This document shows, one piece after another, positions 6,855 through 14,753 of a stretch of DNA of 25,955 nucleotides (positions are counted from its first letter, which is position 1; each line of letters starts with the position of its first letter). The notes beneath the pieces are model-generated. The model was not told the DNA's origin. It was given only the letters and a program-made list of their open reading frames with translations, and did no database searches. The stretch comes from a virus, in the IMG/VR virus record IMGVR_UViG_3300020195_001266, positions 1 through 25,955 of that record; one strand, 5' to 3'. A program made the position numbers and the translations under genes.

Positions 6855-6883
6855 TGGACTTTTAGGACTAAAGAGGATACAAC
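6855..6883 (+). promoter_or_regulatory. Candidate leaderless promoter for the small membrane protein and portal
   Basis: TGGACT (inside the box TGGACTTTTAGG) is followed after 17 nt by TACAAC, and the ATG comes 7 nt later at 6891. The -10 is weak on its own (four of six), but box and spacing repeat those at 15651 and 19742. Confidence 0.4.
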
Positions 6884-6890
6884 TTGTACT

Positions 6891-7220
6891 ATGGAGTCTC
6901 TTCTATATATCCTGGCCTTTCTGACTATTACCATCCTTGTCCTTTGTTTAACAGCCATAACCGGTGCACTGGTCTATTCAGTTATATATATGGTAAGGCA
7001 AGCCCGTGGTAATGATTCATGGATCCCTGCCGGTTTCATGCCCTTTAAAGGAAAGAAAGAGATACCCCAAGACGGTAGGAATGCCTATACCCCAATGGAC
7101 AATGTTTCTGAGAAGATACCAATAGACCAGTTTACTCCGGACTTTAGCAAACCGATTAAGTTTAAGATAGAAGATGATGAGGACGGATCATCACTTGAGG
7201 AGAAACCATATGAAGTCTAA
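6891..7220 (+). CDS. Small single-span membrane protein between terL and portal
   Basis: The 109-aa protein has one long hydrophobic N-terminal segment (about residues 4-34, ILAFLTITILVLCLTAI and following). After a basic stretch (MVRQARGND) comes a polar, partly acidic cytoplasmic or external tail ending EDDEDGSSLEEKPYEV. There is no signal-peptidase or lipobox motif. It could be a holin-like or a virion-associated membrane protein. Location alone cannot tell, and single-span holins are usually not placed between terL and portal. The start lacks a Shine-Dalgarno and sits 7 nt behind a -10-like hexamer. Its stop overlaps the portal start by 11 nt. Confidence 0.65.
   Translation: MESLLYILAFLTITILVLCLTAITGALVYSVIYMVRQARGNDSWIPAGFMPFKGKKEIPQDGRNAYTPMDNVSEKIPIDQFTPDFSKPIKFKIEDDEDGSSLEEKPYEV
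7197..7202 (+). promoter_or_regulatory. Shine-Dalgarno sequence that fixes the portal start at 7210
   Basis: GAGGAG stands 7 nt before the ATG at 7210. The frame is open to 7174, but that ATG has no such site. Confidence 0.7.
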
Positions 7221-9129
7221 CCCCATTTCCGGTACTATAGATAAAGCAGTACCAAAGATTAAAACCAATGTTAAGTACCATGCCCCTAAAAAGACATCAG
7301 ACAAGCCCTATGCCATGAAAGATGGTCAGGGCAATAAAGCCCCTGATCTATCCAAGTTACTGGGTTGGAGGGACTTTAGTAAGGCTGCATCCCAAAGGAA
7401 GCATTGGGAATGGTTTGTAATCGACCAGTTCTTAAGGGGTAACCATTCAGTCAAGGGAGATTCCAACAATAACTCTATCATCCTGTCAAGAAAGGGGGAC
7501 AGGGTAGACTACCCCTTAAACAAGATCTTCTCTACCTTCAGGGCGGTTAGAGGATATGTAACAAGGCATAAGCCAAAGGTTACGGTAGAGCCTGAGAACT
7601 CGGGTGATGAGAAAAGCGTTGATTATGCCCGTAAGTCTAACAAACTACTTGATCGTGATAACCAGTTAAACAACTTCAGGAAGATCAACAAGGAATGGGT
7701 ATACTACGGCGTTAAGTACGGTGAAGGTTATAGGCAGATCGGTTATGACACAGTCAACAAGCGCTCCATCAGGTGGACAATAGATCCATTTGACTTAGGG
7801 ATAGGTTCCAAGGTGGGAGAGTTTGAGGATGCCCCTTACCTGGTTAAGTCCGTTGTCAGGACAGTAGGTTACTTAAGGAACAAATTCCCTAAAGAAGCTG
7901 CTTCAATAGTACCTGATAACCAATTAGCCTTCGATGAATTTAAAAGGATGGCTTTGGAGCTGCAGTACCCCAACACTACCCCCAAGGACACGCTAGATGA
8001 TAGCGAAGAGACAGCTATAGTCCATGAGTGCTGGTATAGGATGTTTGAACCCAACAGCAAGGGAGGGCTTGTTAATAAGTGCACCTTTACCGAGACTGCT
8101 ACCCTAGACCATGAAGAAACCCCATATAAAGACTACCCTTTTATTGTCTACAAATCCGACATCACCCCCAATGAGGTACACGCTGAAGGACATCTAAAGC
8201 ATGTGATTGCCCCCCAAAGGATGTTAAACCTTCTTAACACCCAAGTACTGGAGTATAACCACTTAACTAACAGGGGAAGATATATGATGGATAAAAACTC
8301 AGGCTTTAAGCTGATTACCACCAAAGAGGGACAGATCATCCTAAAGAATCCCGGCAAACAAGTCATCTCACTGCCAATTCCAAGCCTAAATCAGCTGATC
8401 CAATGGCAGATCCAGTTTGCCTCAGAGCAGATAGAAGACCTAGGCGGACAGCATCAAGCATCCCTAGGTGCTACACCCCCTAGGATCTCTACAGGTAATG
8501 CTATAGAAGCCCTACAGTCCGGGGATAGTAACAACATATCCGATTTAAGGGATAACTTTGAAGATGCTCTAGCTGCAGAAGCAGCCTGGATACTTAGGGT
8601 ATATTCCCTGTTTGAATCAGATGGCGTAACGGTCAACTATGCTGACGAGGAGGGCACTGACAAGTCATTTAGGGCCTACGGTTCACAGGCTGTTAAGGAG
8701 TCAGGACGGGATGTACCCTCAAAGTACTTTACTGAGGAGTCAGATGATTATGTTGATGCTTATGCTGTTTTACCTGAGAACCAGGTTAAAGTCACCGTTA
8801 CATCAGAGCTGGGAGAGAGTAGGCAGGCAAGGCTGCAGCTGTTGATGGATCTGGTGGATAGGGGTATGCCACTTAAGTTCTTGCTTGAAAACATTGAGTT
8901 CCCTAATGCAGGCGATGTCTTTGAAAGGATAGCTTCAGAATCAGTAGCAGACATGATGATGCAGAAGATGGCAGAGCCTCCCCAAGTTGGACCTGATGGC
9001 CAACCAATGCCTCAAGGACCTCCGGGAGCTATACCTCCTGATGGAGCGCCACCGCCTGGAGAGGGAGCACCCCCGGATGACATACTGGCGCAGCTTGAAA
9101 CGCTGGCCCAAAATACAGGAGGACAATAA
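7210..9129 (+). CDS. Portal protein
   Basis: The 639-aa protein (from the ATG with the Shine-Dalgarno) would form the dodecameric portal ring through which DNA enters. N-terminal features are typical of P22/T7-style portals: WFVIDQFLRGNHSVKG, then the helix FSTFRAVRGYVTRHKPKVTV, which is frequent in these proteins. Near two thirds, GGQHQASLGATPPRISTGNA precedes a helix-rich stem and crown (SGDSNNISDLRDNFEDALAA). The last 60 residues are Pro/Gly-rich (MPQGPPGAIPPDGAPPPGEG) and end in a short helix, so they are probably flexible. Position directly after terL and the size support the call. It is followed by a 1-nt overlap (TAATG) with the next gene. Confidence 0.85.
   Translation: MKSNPISGTIDKAVPKIKTNVKYHAPKKTSDKPYAMKDGQGNKAPDLSKLLGWRDFSKAASQRKHWEWFVIDQFLRGNHSVKGDSNNNSIILSRKGDRVDYPLNKIFSTFRAVRGYVTRHKPKVTVEPENSGDEKSVDYARKSNKLLDRDNQLNNFRKINKEWVYYGVKYGEGYRQIGYDTVNKRSIRWTIDPFDLGIGSKVGEFEDAPYLVKSVVRTVGYLRNKFPKEAASIVPDNQLAFDEFKRMALELQYPNTTPKDTLDDSEETAIVHECWYRMFEPNSKGGLVNKCTFTETATLDHEETPYKDYPFIVYKSDITPNEVHAEGHLKHVIAPQRMLNLLNTQVLEYNHLTNRGRYMMDKNSGFKLITTKEGQIILKNPGKQVISLPIPSLNQLIQWQIQFASEQIEDLGGQHQASLGATPPRISTGNAIEALQSGDSNNISDLRDNFEDALAAEAAWILRVYSLFESDGVTVNYADEEGTDKSFRAYGSQAVKESGRDVPSKYFTEESDDYVDAYAVLPENQVKVTVTSELGESRQARLQLLMDLVDRGMPLKFLLENIEFPNAGDVFERIASESVADMMMQKMAEPPQVGPDGQPMPQGPPGAIPPDGAPPPGEGAPPDDILAQLETLAQNTGGQ
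9117..9122 (+). promoter_or_regulatory. Shine-Dalgarno sequence of the 609-aa structural protein
   Basis: AGGAGG lies 6 nt before the ATG at 9129, inside the last portal codons. Confidence 0.65.
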
Positions 9130-10958
9130 TGGATAAGAAGAGAGCCCAGGAACTGATATCAAAGATTCAAAAGAATATTGAGAAGAAGAATACCCAACCT
9201 ACAGACGAACATATCCTGACAGTTAAGTTAAGGGAGCCTAAAGAACCTGAGGCAGTAGTTAAAAAGCTGGGTGAAGTCCAAAATGCCCTGGTAAAAGCCT
9301 TTGATGAGGTCAAGGTTACCTATGAGAAGATGGATTTTAACCCCAAGGTTGAGGTGAAAGCCCCCAACGTAACCTTAAATGCCCCTGATACAGTCAAGGT
9401 TGATAAACCCGGGTGGTTAAATGAGCTAAAGCCCGAGAAAATGCCTGATTTAGGCCCCATTGCGACTACCTTAGAGAAAATATCGTCCTTTAAGCTGCCT
9501 ACAGGCCCTGAAAACCCTATCCCCGTCAGGTTATCCGATGGCAAGGCGTACTACAACGCCCTGCAGGCTATGTTTGGGGGTGGAGGTTCATCCTCAAGCT
9601 CTTTCCAGCGCCTTGACGGTCAGATAGAAAAGGCCAGGCTAACAAACAGCAACTACTTAATAGTAGTTAATGCAGATGGTACGGCTATAGGTGGAGGTGG
9701 AGGTGGGTCAGGCACAGCTGCATACTCTGACTCAGGAGGGGTAGACAAAAAGGGTTTAGTAGATGCTGACAGACACGTTCAGGTAGATGTCTTAACAGCT
9801 CCCGTAACAGCCGTCACTGGTACGTTCTGGCAAGCTACTCAACCAGTTAGCGGAACGATTACAGCAAATATAGGTACGGTTGCAACTCTAGCCACTGCCG
9901 CTAACCAACTCGCAAACAACCACAATGTTGTAGTGACTTCAGCTCCCACCACAGCGGTCACAAATGCGGGCATCACTTCAATAGACGGCAAAACTCCAGC
10001 CTTGGGACAGGCTTTAGCAGCAGCATCAGTTCCTATTGTTTTAACAGCTGCTCAGGTTACGACCTTAACTCCACCAGCAGCTATAACAGGCTTTGCTACC
10101 TCAGCCAAACAGGATACTTTACTTACGGAGCTACAACTCAAAGCGGATTTAACTGAAACTCAACCAGTATCTTTAGCTTCCGTGCCTTCTCACGCTGTTA
10201 CAAACGCAGGCACTTTTGCTACTCAAGCTACTTTGCAAACTGGATCAGCTGCTATTGGAAAATTAGCTGCAAATTCTGGAATTGATATTGGTGATGTGGA
10301 TGTGACTTCTATTGTTGCCGGAACTGGAGCTGCTAACTTAGGTAAAGCTGAGGATGCAGCCCATGTAACTGGTGATACCGGAGTAGCTATCTTTGCAGTT
10401 AGGCAGGATACCCTAGCAGCCTTAGCCGGTACTACAGGTGACTATATTCCACTCTCCACCGACTCCTCAGGCAGGTTATATGAAATATCAAGACCAGATA
10501 ATTATGCAGTTGATGATTCCGTTATGCCGGCAACTCCTAACACCTTTCCTGTTAGTGGGGAATACAGGGCTACCGCTACAACTTATGCAGATGGGGATGT
10601 AACGGTTTTACAAGCGGATGTTAACGGCAACGCTAAAATTACTCAAGCCACAGCTATAGCCGGAGAAGACTTAACCAATAATGTATTAAAGGTCGAACAG
10701 CGTTCAAGCTACACCAATTTAACAGTCGATACAGCCGTAAAATCAGCACCAGGTAGGTTGTTTGGGATCTTTGTAGCCTCTGCCTCAGCTACCCCAACTA
10801 TCAAGATTTGGGATAACACTTCTGCTGCAACAACTGTCTTAATCAACACCTTTACCCCCGTTGCAGCGACTTACTACCAATTCCCAGGGGTAGAATTTGG
10901 GGTTGGACTTTATGTTGATGTAGGGGGAACAGTTGATATTACCGTATTTTATAAATAA
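9129..10958 (+). CDS. Fibrous virion structural protein
   Basis: The 609-aa protein is built of successive parts. Residues 1-60 are a Lys/Glu-rich helix that may be a coiled coil. Next comes a short beta-repeat stretch (VEVKAPNVTLNAPDTVKVDK). The segment PIPVRLSDGKAYYNALQAMF and a glycine linker follow. The middle is long and Thr/Ala-rich with imperfect repeats (PVSGT, VTNAG). DTLAALAGTTGDYIPL is a motif widely seen in phage surface proteins. The C-terminal 55 residues (IKIWDNTSAATT onward) form a beta domain that recurs in the 192-aa protein at 15798. It probably forms a head fibre or tail appendage, with exact placement unknown. It is translationally coupled to the portal. Confidence 0.7.
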   Translation: MDKKRAQELISKIQKNIEKKNTQPTDEHILTVKLREPKEPEAVVKKLGEVQNALVKAFDEVKVTYEKMDFNPKVEVKAPNVTLNAPDTVKVDKPGWLNELKPEKMPDLGPIATTLEKISSFKLPTGPENPIPVRLSDGKAYYNALQAMFGGGGSSSSSFQRLDGQIEKARLTNSNYLIVVNADGTAIGGGGGGSGTAAYSDSGGVDKKGLVDADRHVQVDVLTAPVTAVTGTFWQATQPVSGTITANIGTVATLATAANQLANNHNVVVTSAPTTAVTNAGITSIDGKTPALGQALAAASVPIVLTAAQVTTLTPPAAITGFATSAKQDTLLTELQLKADLTETQPVSLASVPSHAVTNAGTFATQATLQTGSAAIGKLAANSGIDIGDVDVTSIVAGTGAANLGKAEDAAHVTGDTGVAIFAVRQDTLAALAGTTGDYIPLSTDSSGRLYEISRPDNYAVDDSVMPATPNTFPVSGEYRATATTYADGDVTVLQADVNGNAKITQATAIAGEDLTNNVLKVEQRSSYTNLTVDTAVKSAPGRLFGIFVASASATPTIKIWDNTSAATTVLINTFTPVAATYYQFPGVEFGVGLYVDVGGTVDITVFYK

Positions 10959-10964
10959 TAACTT

Positions 10965-12314
10965 ATGCTAAGACAGGTTATACGAAACTTTGGAACGTGT
11001 TTAAAATTCAATGGTACTTCAGACGTTGTTACTGTAACTAACGTTGCTGCGCTAAGGTTAACTTCTGCATGGACAGTCGCTGCTTGGGTCAAGTTTACTT
11101 CCCGCCCTAATGGAACTGGAGTAATATCAACTGCTTATTCTGCTGGTTCTGTGATGTATGAATTGGGGTTTGGGTTCGAAGAAGGTGGAGGCGGTACTTC
11201 TAAATTAAAGGTTGGTTTTTATACTGGCGCTGCTTGGGCAATATGTGCAGATACTCTTGATATAGGATTAACTCACAAAAACCAATGGATGCACATTGCA
11301 GGTACCTGGGATGGGACTACCTTAAAATTATATAAAGATGGTACTTTAATTAATACTAACGTTCCAGGAGTAAGTGATGTTTCAAGTACTAATTCAATTT
11401 ATCTTGGCAGAAGACATGATGCTGCTGGATCTGTAAACTTTTTTCCAGGTTACATTGATGACCCTATTATTATTGATACTGCTTTAACAGCAGCCCAGAT
11501 AGAGACTTTATTCACCGGGGCAGTCCCTACACCAACCGGAACAGTCTCCAGATGGTTGTTTGACGAGGGATCAGGAACAACGGCTAACGATGCAGTCAGT
11601 ACAAACCATGGCACCATCACAGGAGCTACCTACTCTTCGGATGTGGTAATGGTTAACCGAAGTGTATTGGGACCTGCTGTCTGTACATTTTTACAAAACA
11701 CCAGTGATTTAACCACCCAAACCACTTATACTTTTGCTGCACAAAATTTAGGCACTGCTAGTGCAGAACGGTATATTATTTGTTCTATCGTTACAAGGAA
11801 GGCTGGGACGGGTGGAGCCATAAATACAGTCACTATTGGAGGAATAAGTGCAACTATTGTAGGACAGGTTACAGGAACTAGTGATGGCAATTCTATGGTG
11901 ACAGGTATTGCAATAGCAGTTGTGCCTACAGGGACTACAGGTACTGTGGTGGTTACTCTAAACGTAGCCCATCTTCGTTGTGGAATAGCCCTTTACGCTG
12001 CTACCTCAGTTGGGACAGCAGCTGTGAGTGAGGTGCTTACCTCGACGGCAACAGACCCTACCGTTACCCTTGATATCCCTGCTGGTGGTTTTGCCGTTGG
12101 AGTAGCGGGTATGGGGGCTTCTACCAGTGCGACATGGACAGGTTTAACAGAAACTTATGACGATCCCTTCCAGGCTTTTTGCACTCAAAGCGGTGGAGCA
12201 CTCACCTTTGCAGCTGCACAAACAAACTTAGCTATTACCTGTGACTTTGCTGGAGCAGCTGCTGCCTCGGGGGTATTTGCGTCTTGGGCTGGGAAAGTTA
12301 GGATAGCAGTCTGA
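10965..12314 (+). CDS. LamG-domain adhesin (virion surface protein)
   Basis: The 449-aa protein starts with the short seam peptide RQVIRNFGTCLKF, then a concanavalin-like LamG/jelly-roll domain (about residues 15-185). Visible marks are WTVAAWVKF, the strand pair HIAGTWDGTTLKLYKDG, IYLGRRHD and GYIDDPIIIDTALTAAQIE. After a linker (SRWLFDEGSGTTAND, GTITGATYSSDVVM) comes a different Thr/Ala/Gly-rich beta region of about 220 residues with no recognisable family. LamG folds bind carbohydrates or glycoproteins, so a host-attachment role is likely. Both the seam peptide and the GTITGATYSSDVVM linker recur in the gene at 16382. No Shine-Dalgarno is present; a TATAAA lies 9 nt before the ATG. Confidence 0.75.
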   Translation: MLRQVIRNFGTCLKFNGTSDVVTVTNVAALRLTSAWTVAAWVKFTSRPNGTGVISTAYSAGSVMYELGFGFEEGGGGTSKLKVGFYTGAAWAICADTLDIGLTHKNQWMHIAGTWDGTTLKLYKDGTLINTNVPGVSDVSSTNSIYLGRRHDAAGSVNFFPGYIDDPIIIDTALTAAQIETLFTGAVPTPTGTVSRWLFDEGSGTTANDAVSTNHGTITGATYSSDVVMVNRSVLGPAVCTFLQNTSDLTTQTTYTFAAQNLGTASAERYIICSIVTRKAGTGGAINTVTIGGISATIVGQVTGTSDGNSMVTGIAIAVVPTGTTGTVVVTLNVAHLRCGIALYAATSVGTAAVSEVLTSTATDPTVTLDIPAGGFAVGVAGMGASTSATWTGLTETYDDPFQAFCTQSGGALTFAAAQTNLAITCDFAGAAAASGVFASWAGKVRIAV

Positions 12315-12349
12315 TGATGGTATAGTACAGGAAACATTACCATATAGAA

Positions 12350-12602
12350 AGAAAAGGAGAATTAAGATCTGTCTTTGACTCCATAGCTTCAAGAGAAGTT
12401 TCTAAAACTTTGCGTAACGTCAGTGCCAACTCCATAGTGAGAGGGATTTTGACGCAAAGTTTTGATCCTGAAAGCCCAGATTGCCAAAGCAGAGATAATT
12501 AAATTTATCAAACAGGTGACTAAAAGTAAGGAGGGTAATGTATCAGCTAACACGGCTAGACAAACCAAGGATACGGAGATAGAATCATTTAATATAACCT
12601 AA
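12350..12602 (+). pseudogene. Decayed small ORF in the 12315-12615 gap
   Basis: The 301-bp gap before the 74-aa gene holds no intact gene but is not random. A Shine-Dalgarno (AAAAGGAG, about 12352-12359) precedes a frame without a start codon that reads LRSVFDSIASREVSKTLRNV and SANSIVRGILTQS. If one T is removed from the TTTT at 12460-12463, it continues as LILKAQIAKAEIIKFIKQVT, then EGNVSANTARQTKDTEIESF, to the TAA at 12602. The joined product would be an about 80-aa charged helical protein. The broken spot lies exactly in the right arm of a 12-bp inverted repeat. Gene status rests only on protein-like composition and the ribosome site. Confidence 0.35.
12404..12463. repeat. 12-bp perfect inverted repeat with 36-nt loop
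   Basis: AAAACTTTGCGT (12404-12415) and ACGCAAAGTTTT (12452-12463) are exact reverse complements. It is not a normal terminator, because the loop is long and no U-run follows the stem. ACTCCATAG also occurs twice nearby (12378 and 12429), 51 bp apart. Confidence 0.8.
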
Positions 12603-12610
12603 GGAGGTGA
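12601..12610 (+). promoter_or_regulatory. Shine-Dalgarno sequence that selects the TTG start at 12616
   Basis: AAGGAGGTGA is a perfect ribosome site. The in-frame GTG at 12607 lies inside it and cannot serve as the start, so the TTG 5 nt downstream is the likely initiator. Confidence 0.7.
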
Positions 12611-12615
12611 GTATT

Positions 12616-12840
12616 TTGAAAACTAATGAAAACCAAACCGACATTATAGAAGGTGAGGTAATTAAAGGCAATCAAGAGGAAGATTTTAAACAAAGGGCTA
12701 ATAAATTCCAACAGGAGTTCCAGGCTTTAGGTGAGAAATACCGTTGCCAGTTAATTATCAACCCTGGTTTTAAGGCTAGGGACGATGGCACTTTTAGTGT
12801 AGTTTTGTCCCAGTCTATTGGGGAATTACCTAAAACTTGA
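12616..12840 (+). CDS. Small hypothetical protein (74 aa, TTG start)
   Basis: I do not recognise the family. From the TTG the product has a polar N-terminus (KTNENQTDIIEGEVIKGN), a helix (FKQRANKFQQEFQALGEKYR) and a beta hairpin (CQLIINPGF, FSVVLSQSI). A helix followed by a strand pair with 'EKYxCQL' is a layout seen in many tiny phage proteins of unknown role. It lies just before the scaffold gene, so a head-assembly accessory role is possible but unproven. Confidence 0.65.
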   Translation: MKTNENQTDIIEGEVIKGNQEEDFKQRANKFQQEFQALGEKYRCQLIINPGFKARDDGTFSVVLSQSIGELPKT

Positions 12841-12888
12841 CCTATACCCAAAGATATGCTATTACTACCCTAGTCTAATTTCACAACG

Positions 12889-12901
12889 CGAGCCGTGCTC
12901 G
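12889..12901. repeat. Short GC hairpin between the 74-aa gene and scaffold
   Basis: CGAGC-CGT-GCTCG is a perfect 5-bp stem with a 3-nt loop in an AT-richer gap (12841-12939). No U-run follows, so it is not a canonical terminator. It may be an RNA processing or stability element. Confidence 0.35.
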
Positions 12902-12926
12902 TTAAAAACGACAACATAAGTGAAGG

Positions 12927-12933
12927 AAAGGAG
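12927..12933 (+). promoter_or_regulatory. Shine-Dalgarno sequence that fixes the scaffold start at 12940
   Basis: AAAGGAG ends 6 nt before the ATG at 12940. The frame is open to 12895, but no ribosome site precedes that start. Confidence 0.65.
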
Positions 12934-12939
12934 ACACCT

Positions 12940-13671
12940 ATGCCTGACGACAATAATCAGGATAATAACAACGCACGTTTACAACCCAATAATGATGAAA
13001 CAGGAAATACTCCAGAGAACAAGGGTAATCAAGGCCCACCTGAAGGGCATCCCAGATGGGATCAGGTCATGGAAAAGATTGACAGGCTTGAATCCACGGT
13101 AGGGGAAAAAGATACTACTATTTCGAATTTAACCGATCAAATGGATGAACTTAGAGGTAGTATTGATACCCGCCAATCTGCTACAGGTAAATTTGAGTTA
13201 ACCGTAGAGGAAGAAGAAACCTTAAATAGGATAGACGAAGCTCTTCGGAAAAATAAAGGCTACATGACTAAAGACGATTATGAAAGGTCAGAAAGGCAAA
13301 AACAGTTTGCTGATTCCTTAAGGGGTCTGGCAACAGAGTTCCCTGGAGGCAATGGGCTTCCCCGGTTTAAAGCTGATGATGTGACAGTCTATGCCAAACG
13401 TAATGGTTTTGGAGAAAGTAGTTCAGCTTTAAAAGCAGCTTTCAAGGAGATGCATACAGAGGCCTTTGATGAATATAATTATAAACAAAGGCTAAATGCA
13501 CCCACTCCTCCAAACAGTGAGAAACCAACTGGTGGAGATAGGGAACTACCAACGGGCAAGGAAGTAACCCCAGAGCAAATCAATAAGATGAGCGATCAGG
13601 AGTATGCTAATGCCTCCCCGGATCTCTTAAAGAGTATGAAGGATGCCGCCAGGCAAGCTGATAGGTCTTAA
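12940..13671 (+). CDS. Scaffolding protein
   Basis: The 243-aa protein is hydrophilic and directly precedes the capsid gene, the standard place for the scaffold. Residues 1-45 are Asn/Asp/Gln-rich and disordered, ending GPPEGHPRWDQVMEKID. A 'G-H-P-R-W' segment leading into a coiled coil is frequent in phage scaffolds. The coiled coil follows (RLESTVGEKDTTISNLTDQM). A helical middle (LRGLATEFPGGNGLPRFKAD) and a second disordered linker (TPPNSEKPTGGDRELPTG) come next. The C-terminal helix-turn-helix is basic (PDLLKSMKDAARQADRS), as in the coat-binding tail of P22-like scaffolds. It would direct prohead assembly and then leave. No protease is seen, so exit may be intact. Confidence 0.75.
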   Translation: MPDDNNQDNNNARLQPNNDETGNTPENKGNQGPPEGHPRWDQVMEKIDRLESTVGEKDTTISNLTDQMDELRGSIDTRQSATGKFELTVEEEETLNRIDEALRKNKGYMTKDDYERSERQKQFADSLRGLATEFPGGNGLPRFKADDVTVYAKRNGFGESSSALKAAFKEMHTEAFDEYNYKQRLNAPTPPNSEKPTGGDRELPTGKEVTPEQINKMSDQEYANASPDLLKSMKDAARQADRS

Positions 13672-13698
13672 AACCCCTGTTTAATCATTTTTGGGCTG

Positions 13699-13737
13699 TA
13701 AGTGAATAACGCGTTAGAAAGAAGGTGATTTCACTTA
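13699..13737 (+). promoter_or_regulatory. Hairpin enclosing the capsid ribosome site
   Basis: TAAGTGAA (13699-13706) pairs exactly with TTCACTTA (13730-13737), whose last base is the A of the capsid ATG. The 23-nt loop holds the Shine-Dalgarno AAGGTGA (13722-13728). The stem would partly occlude initiation. Confidence 0.4.
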
Positions 13738-14645
13738 TGCCAATCGGAACAAACCATATGACCATCACTACCGGTGATGTTTTTATCCCGGAAATTTGGT
13801 CAAAAGAAACCCAAAAAGCAGTCGAACAAACATTAGTTATGGCGAATCTTGTAAAAGATTTCTCCGGTGATTTAGATGATGGAGGAGATATCCTTCATGT
13901 ACCTAAAATCTCCAATTTAACAGCTAATGCTAAAGTTGCAAACACCCAGGTTACACTAAACAATCCAACCGAAACAGATTTCACTTTGACTATTAACAGA
14001 CACTTTGAATCTTCTATTTTGGTTGAGGATAGGCTAAAGGCTACCGCCAAGTACAACTTACTTGAGCAATACACCTCCAAAGCTGGGTATGCAATCGGAC
14101 AAAAGATTGATGGAGATCTGACAGGATTATATTCCTCACTTTCACAAACAGTTGGAAACAACACTGTGGCTGTGACAGATGCAAACATCAATCGGGCTAT
14201 CCAATATCTGGATGACGCTGATGCTCCCCAAACCGACAGATACTTTATCATCAAACCAGCTGGATTATCCCAGTTAAGGCAAATTGATAAATTCTCAAGA
14301 TGGGACGCATTAGGTGTAGTACCAAATCCAGCTTCAGGCGCAGGCGGACTAGCTAATTTGACTACTACAGTCAGAAGGATAGGCCCTAACGGCTTCGTGG
14401 GAACGGTTTACAACTTAGAGGTGTACATGTCTACTGCATTGACAGAAGAGGCAGGTACAGCCCCGACAGTCCACAACCTGATCTTCCAAAAGGAAGCATT
14501 TGCAAAAGCTATGTCTATGAGACCAAGGACACAATTCCAGTACAAACAGGAATACTTGGGTACTTTAGGGACAACTGATGCACTTTGGGGTTTTGGAGTC
14601 TATAGATCCACATTCGCTGTTGACTATAGAACTAAGAGTACCTAA
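13737..14645 (+). CDS. Major capsid protein
   Basis: The 302-aa protein should build the icosahedral shell. Support comes from its position after the scaffold, its strong Shine-Dalgarno (AAGGTGA 8 nt before the ATG at 13737), and its sequence style. The N-terminus ITTGDVFIPEIWSKETQKAV leads into an E-loop-like segment (FSGDLDDGGDILHVPKISNL). Then comes a beta-rich P-domain (TDFTLTINRHFESSILVEDR), a spine-helix region with FIIKPAGLSQLRQIDKF, and the closing strands LWGFGVYRSTFAVDYRTKST. This resembles HK97-fold coats of the group without a delta-domain protease, often annotated as P22 coat-like. The frame is open to 13725, but those codons overlap the ribosome site. Confidence 0.85.
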   Translation: MPIGTNHMTITTGDVFIPEIWSKETQKAVEQTLVMANLVKDFSGDLDDGGDILHVPKISNLTANAKVANTQVTLNNPTETDFTLTINRHFESSILVEDRLKATAKYNLLEQYTSKAGYAIGQKIDGDLTGLYSSLSQTVGNNTVAVTDANINRAIQYLDDADAPQTDRYFIIKPAGLSQLRQIDKFSRWDALGVVPNPASGAGGLANLTTTVRRIGPNGFVGTVYNLEVYMSTALTEEAGTAPTVHNLIFQKEAFAKAMSMRPRTQFQYKQEYLGTLGTTDALWGFGVYRSTFAVDYRTKST

Positions 14646-14734
14646 TCTATTCTAGATTGGGAGTCTTTTCTGCTTCATACCATTTTGTCCTCGGCAAGGC
14701 AGTTGCCACCCGAGAGGTATGGGGCGGAATAGAT
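14645..14734. other. Structured intergenic element after the capsid gene
   Basis: Nested exact complements fill the 108-bp gap. ATCTATTC (14645-14652) pairs with GAATAGAT (14727-14734). CATACC (14676-14681) pairs with GGTATG (14716-14721). CTCGG (14690-14694) pairs with CCGAG (14710-14714). CAA/TTG sits at the tip, or alternatively GGCAA (14693-14697) pairs with TTGCC (14703-14707). The three stems are co-linear and would form one long bulged hairpin. There is no terminal U-run and no T-loop, so it is neither a plain terminator nor a tRNA. It could be a capsid-mRNA 3' stabiliser, a processing site or a regulatory RNA. Confidence 0.55.
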
Positions 14735-14739
14735 ATATA

Positions 14740-14745
14740 TATAAT
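14740..14745 (+). promoter_or_regulatory. Perfect -10 hexamer 8 nt before a start codon
   Basis: TATAAT is followed after exactly 8 nt by the ATG at 14754, with no Shine-Dalgarno in between. There is no convincing -35 17 nt upstream. It lies in an alternating AT run. Confidence 0.4.
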
Positions 14746-14753
14746 AACTCCGT

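Noticed and set aside
7869-8954. Several 60-70-codon frames inside the portal gene
   Set aside because: They lie antisense or out of frame within a well-supported gene and have no ribosome sites.
12841-12939. Rho-independent terminator
   Set aside because: The CGAGC/GCTCG hairpin has no downstream U-run.
14645-14734. tRNA gene
   Set aside because: The outer stem resembles an acceptor stem in length, but there is no T-loop, no CCA end and no proper anticodon arm on either strand.
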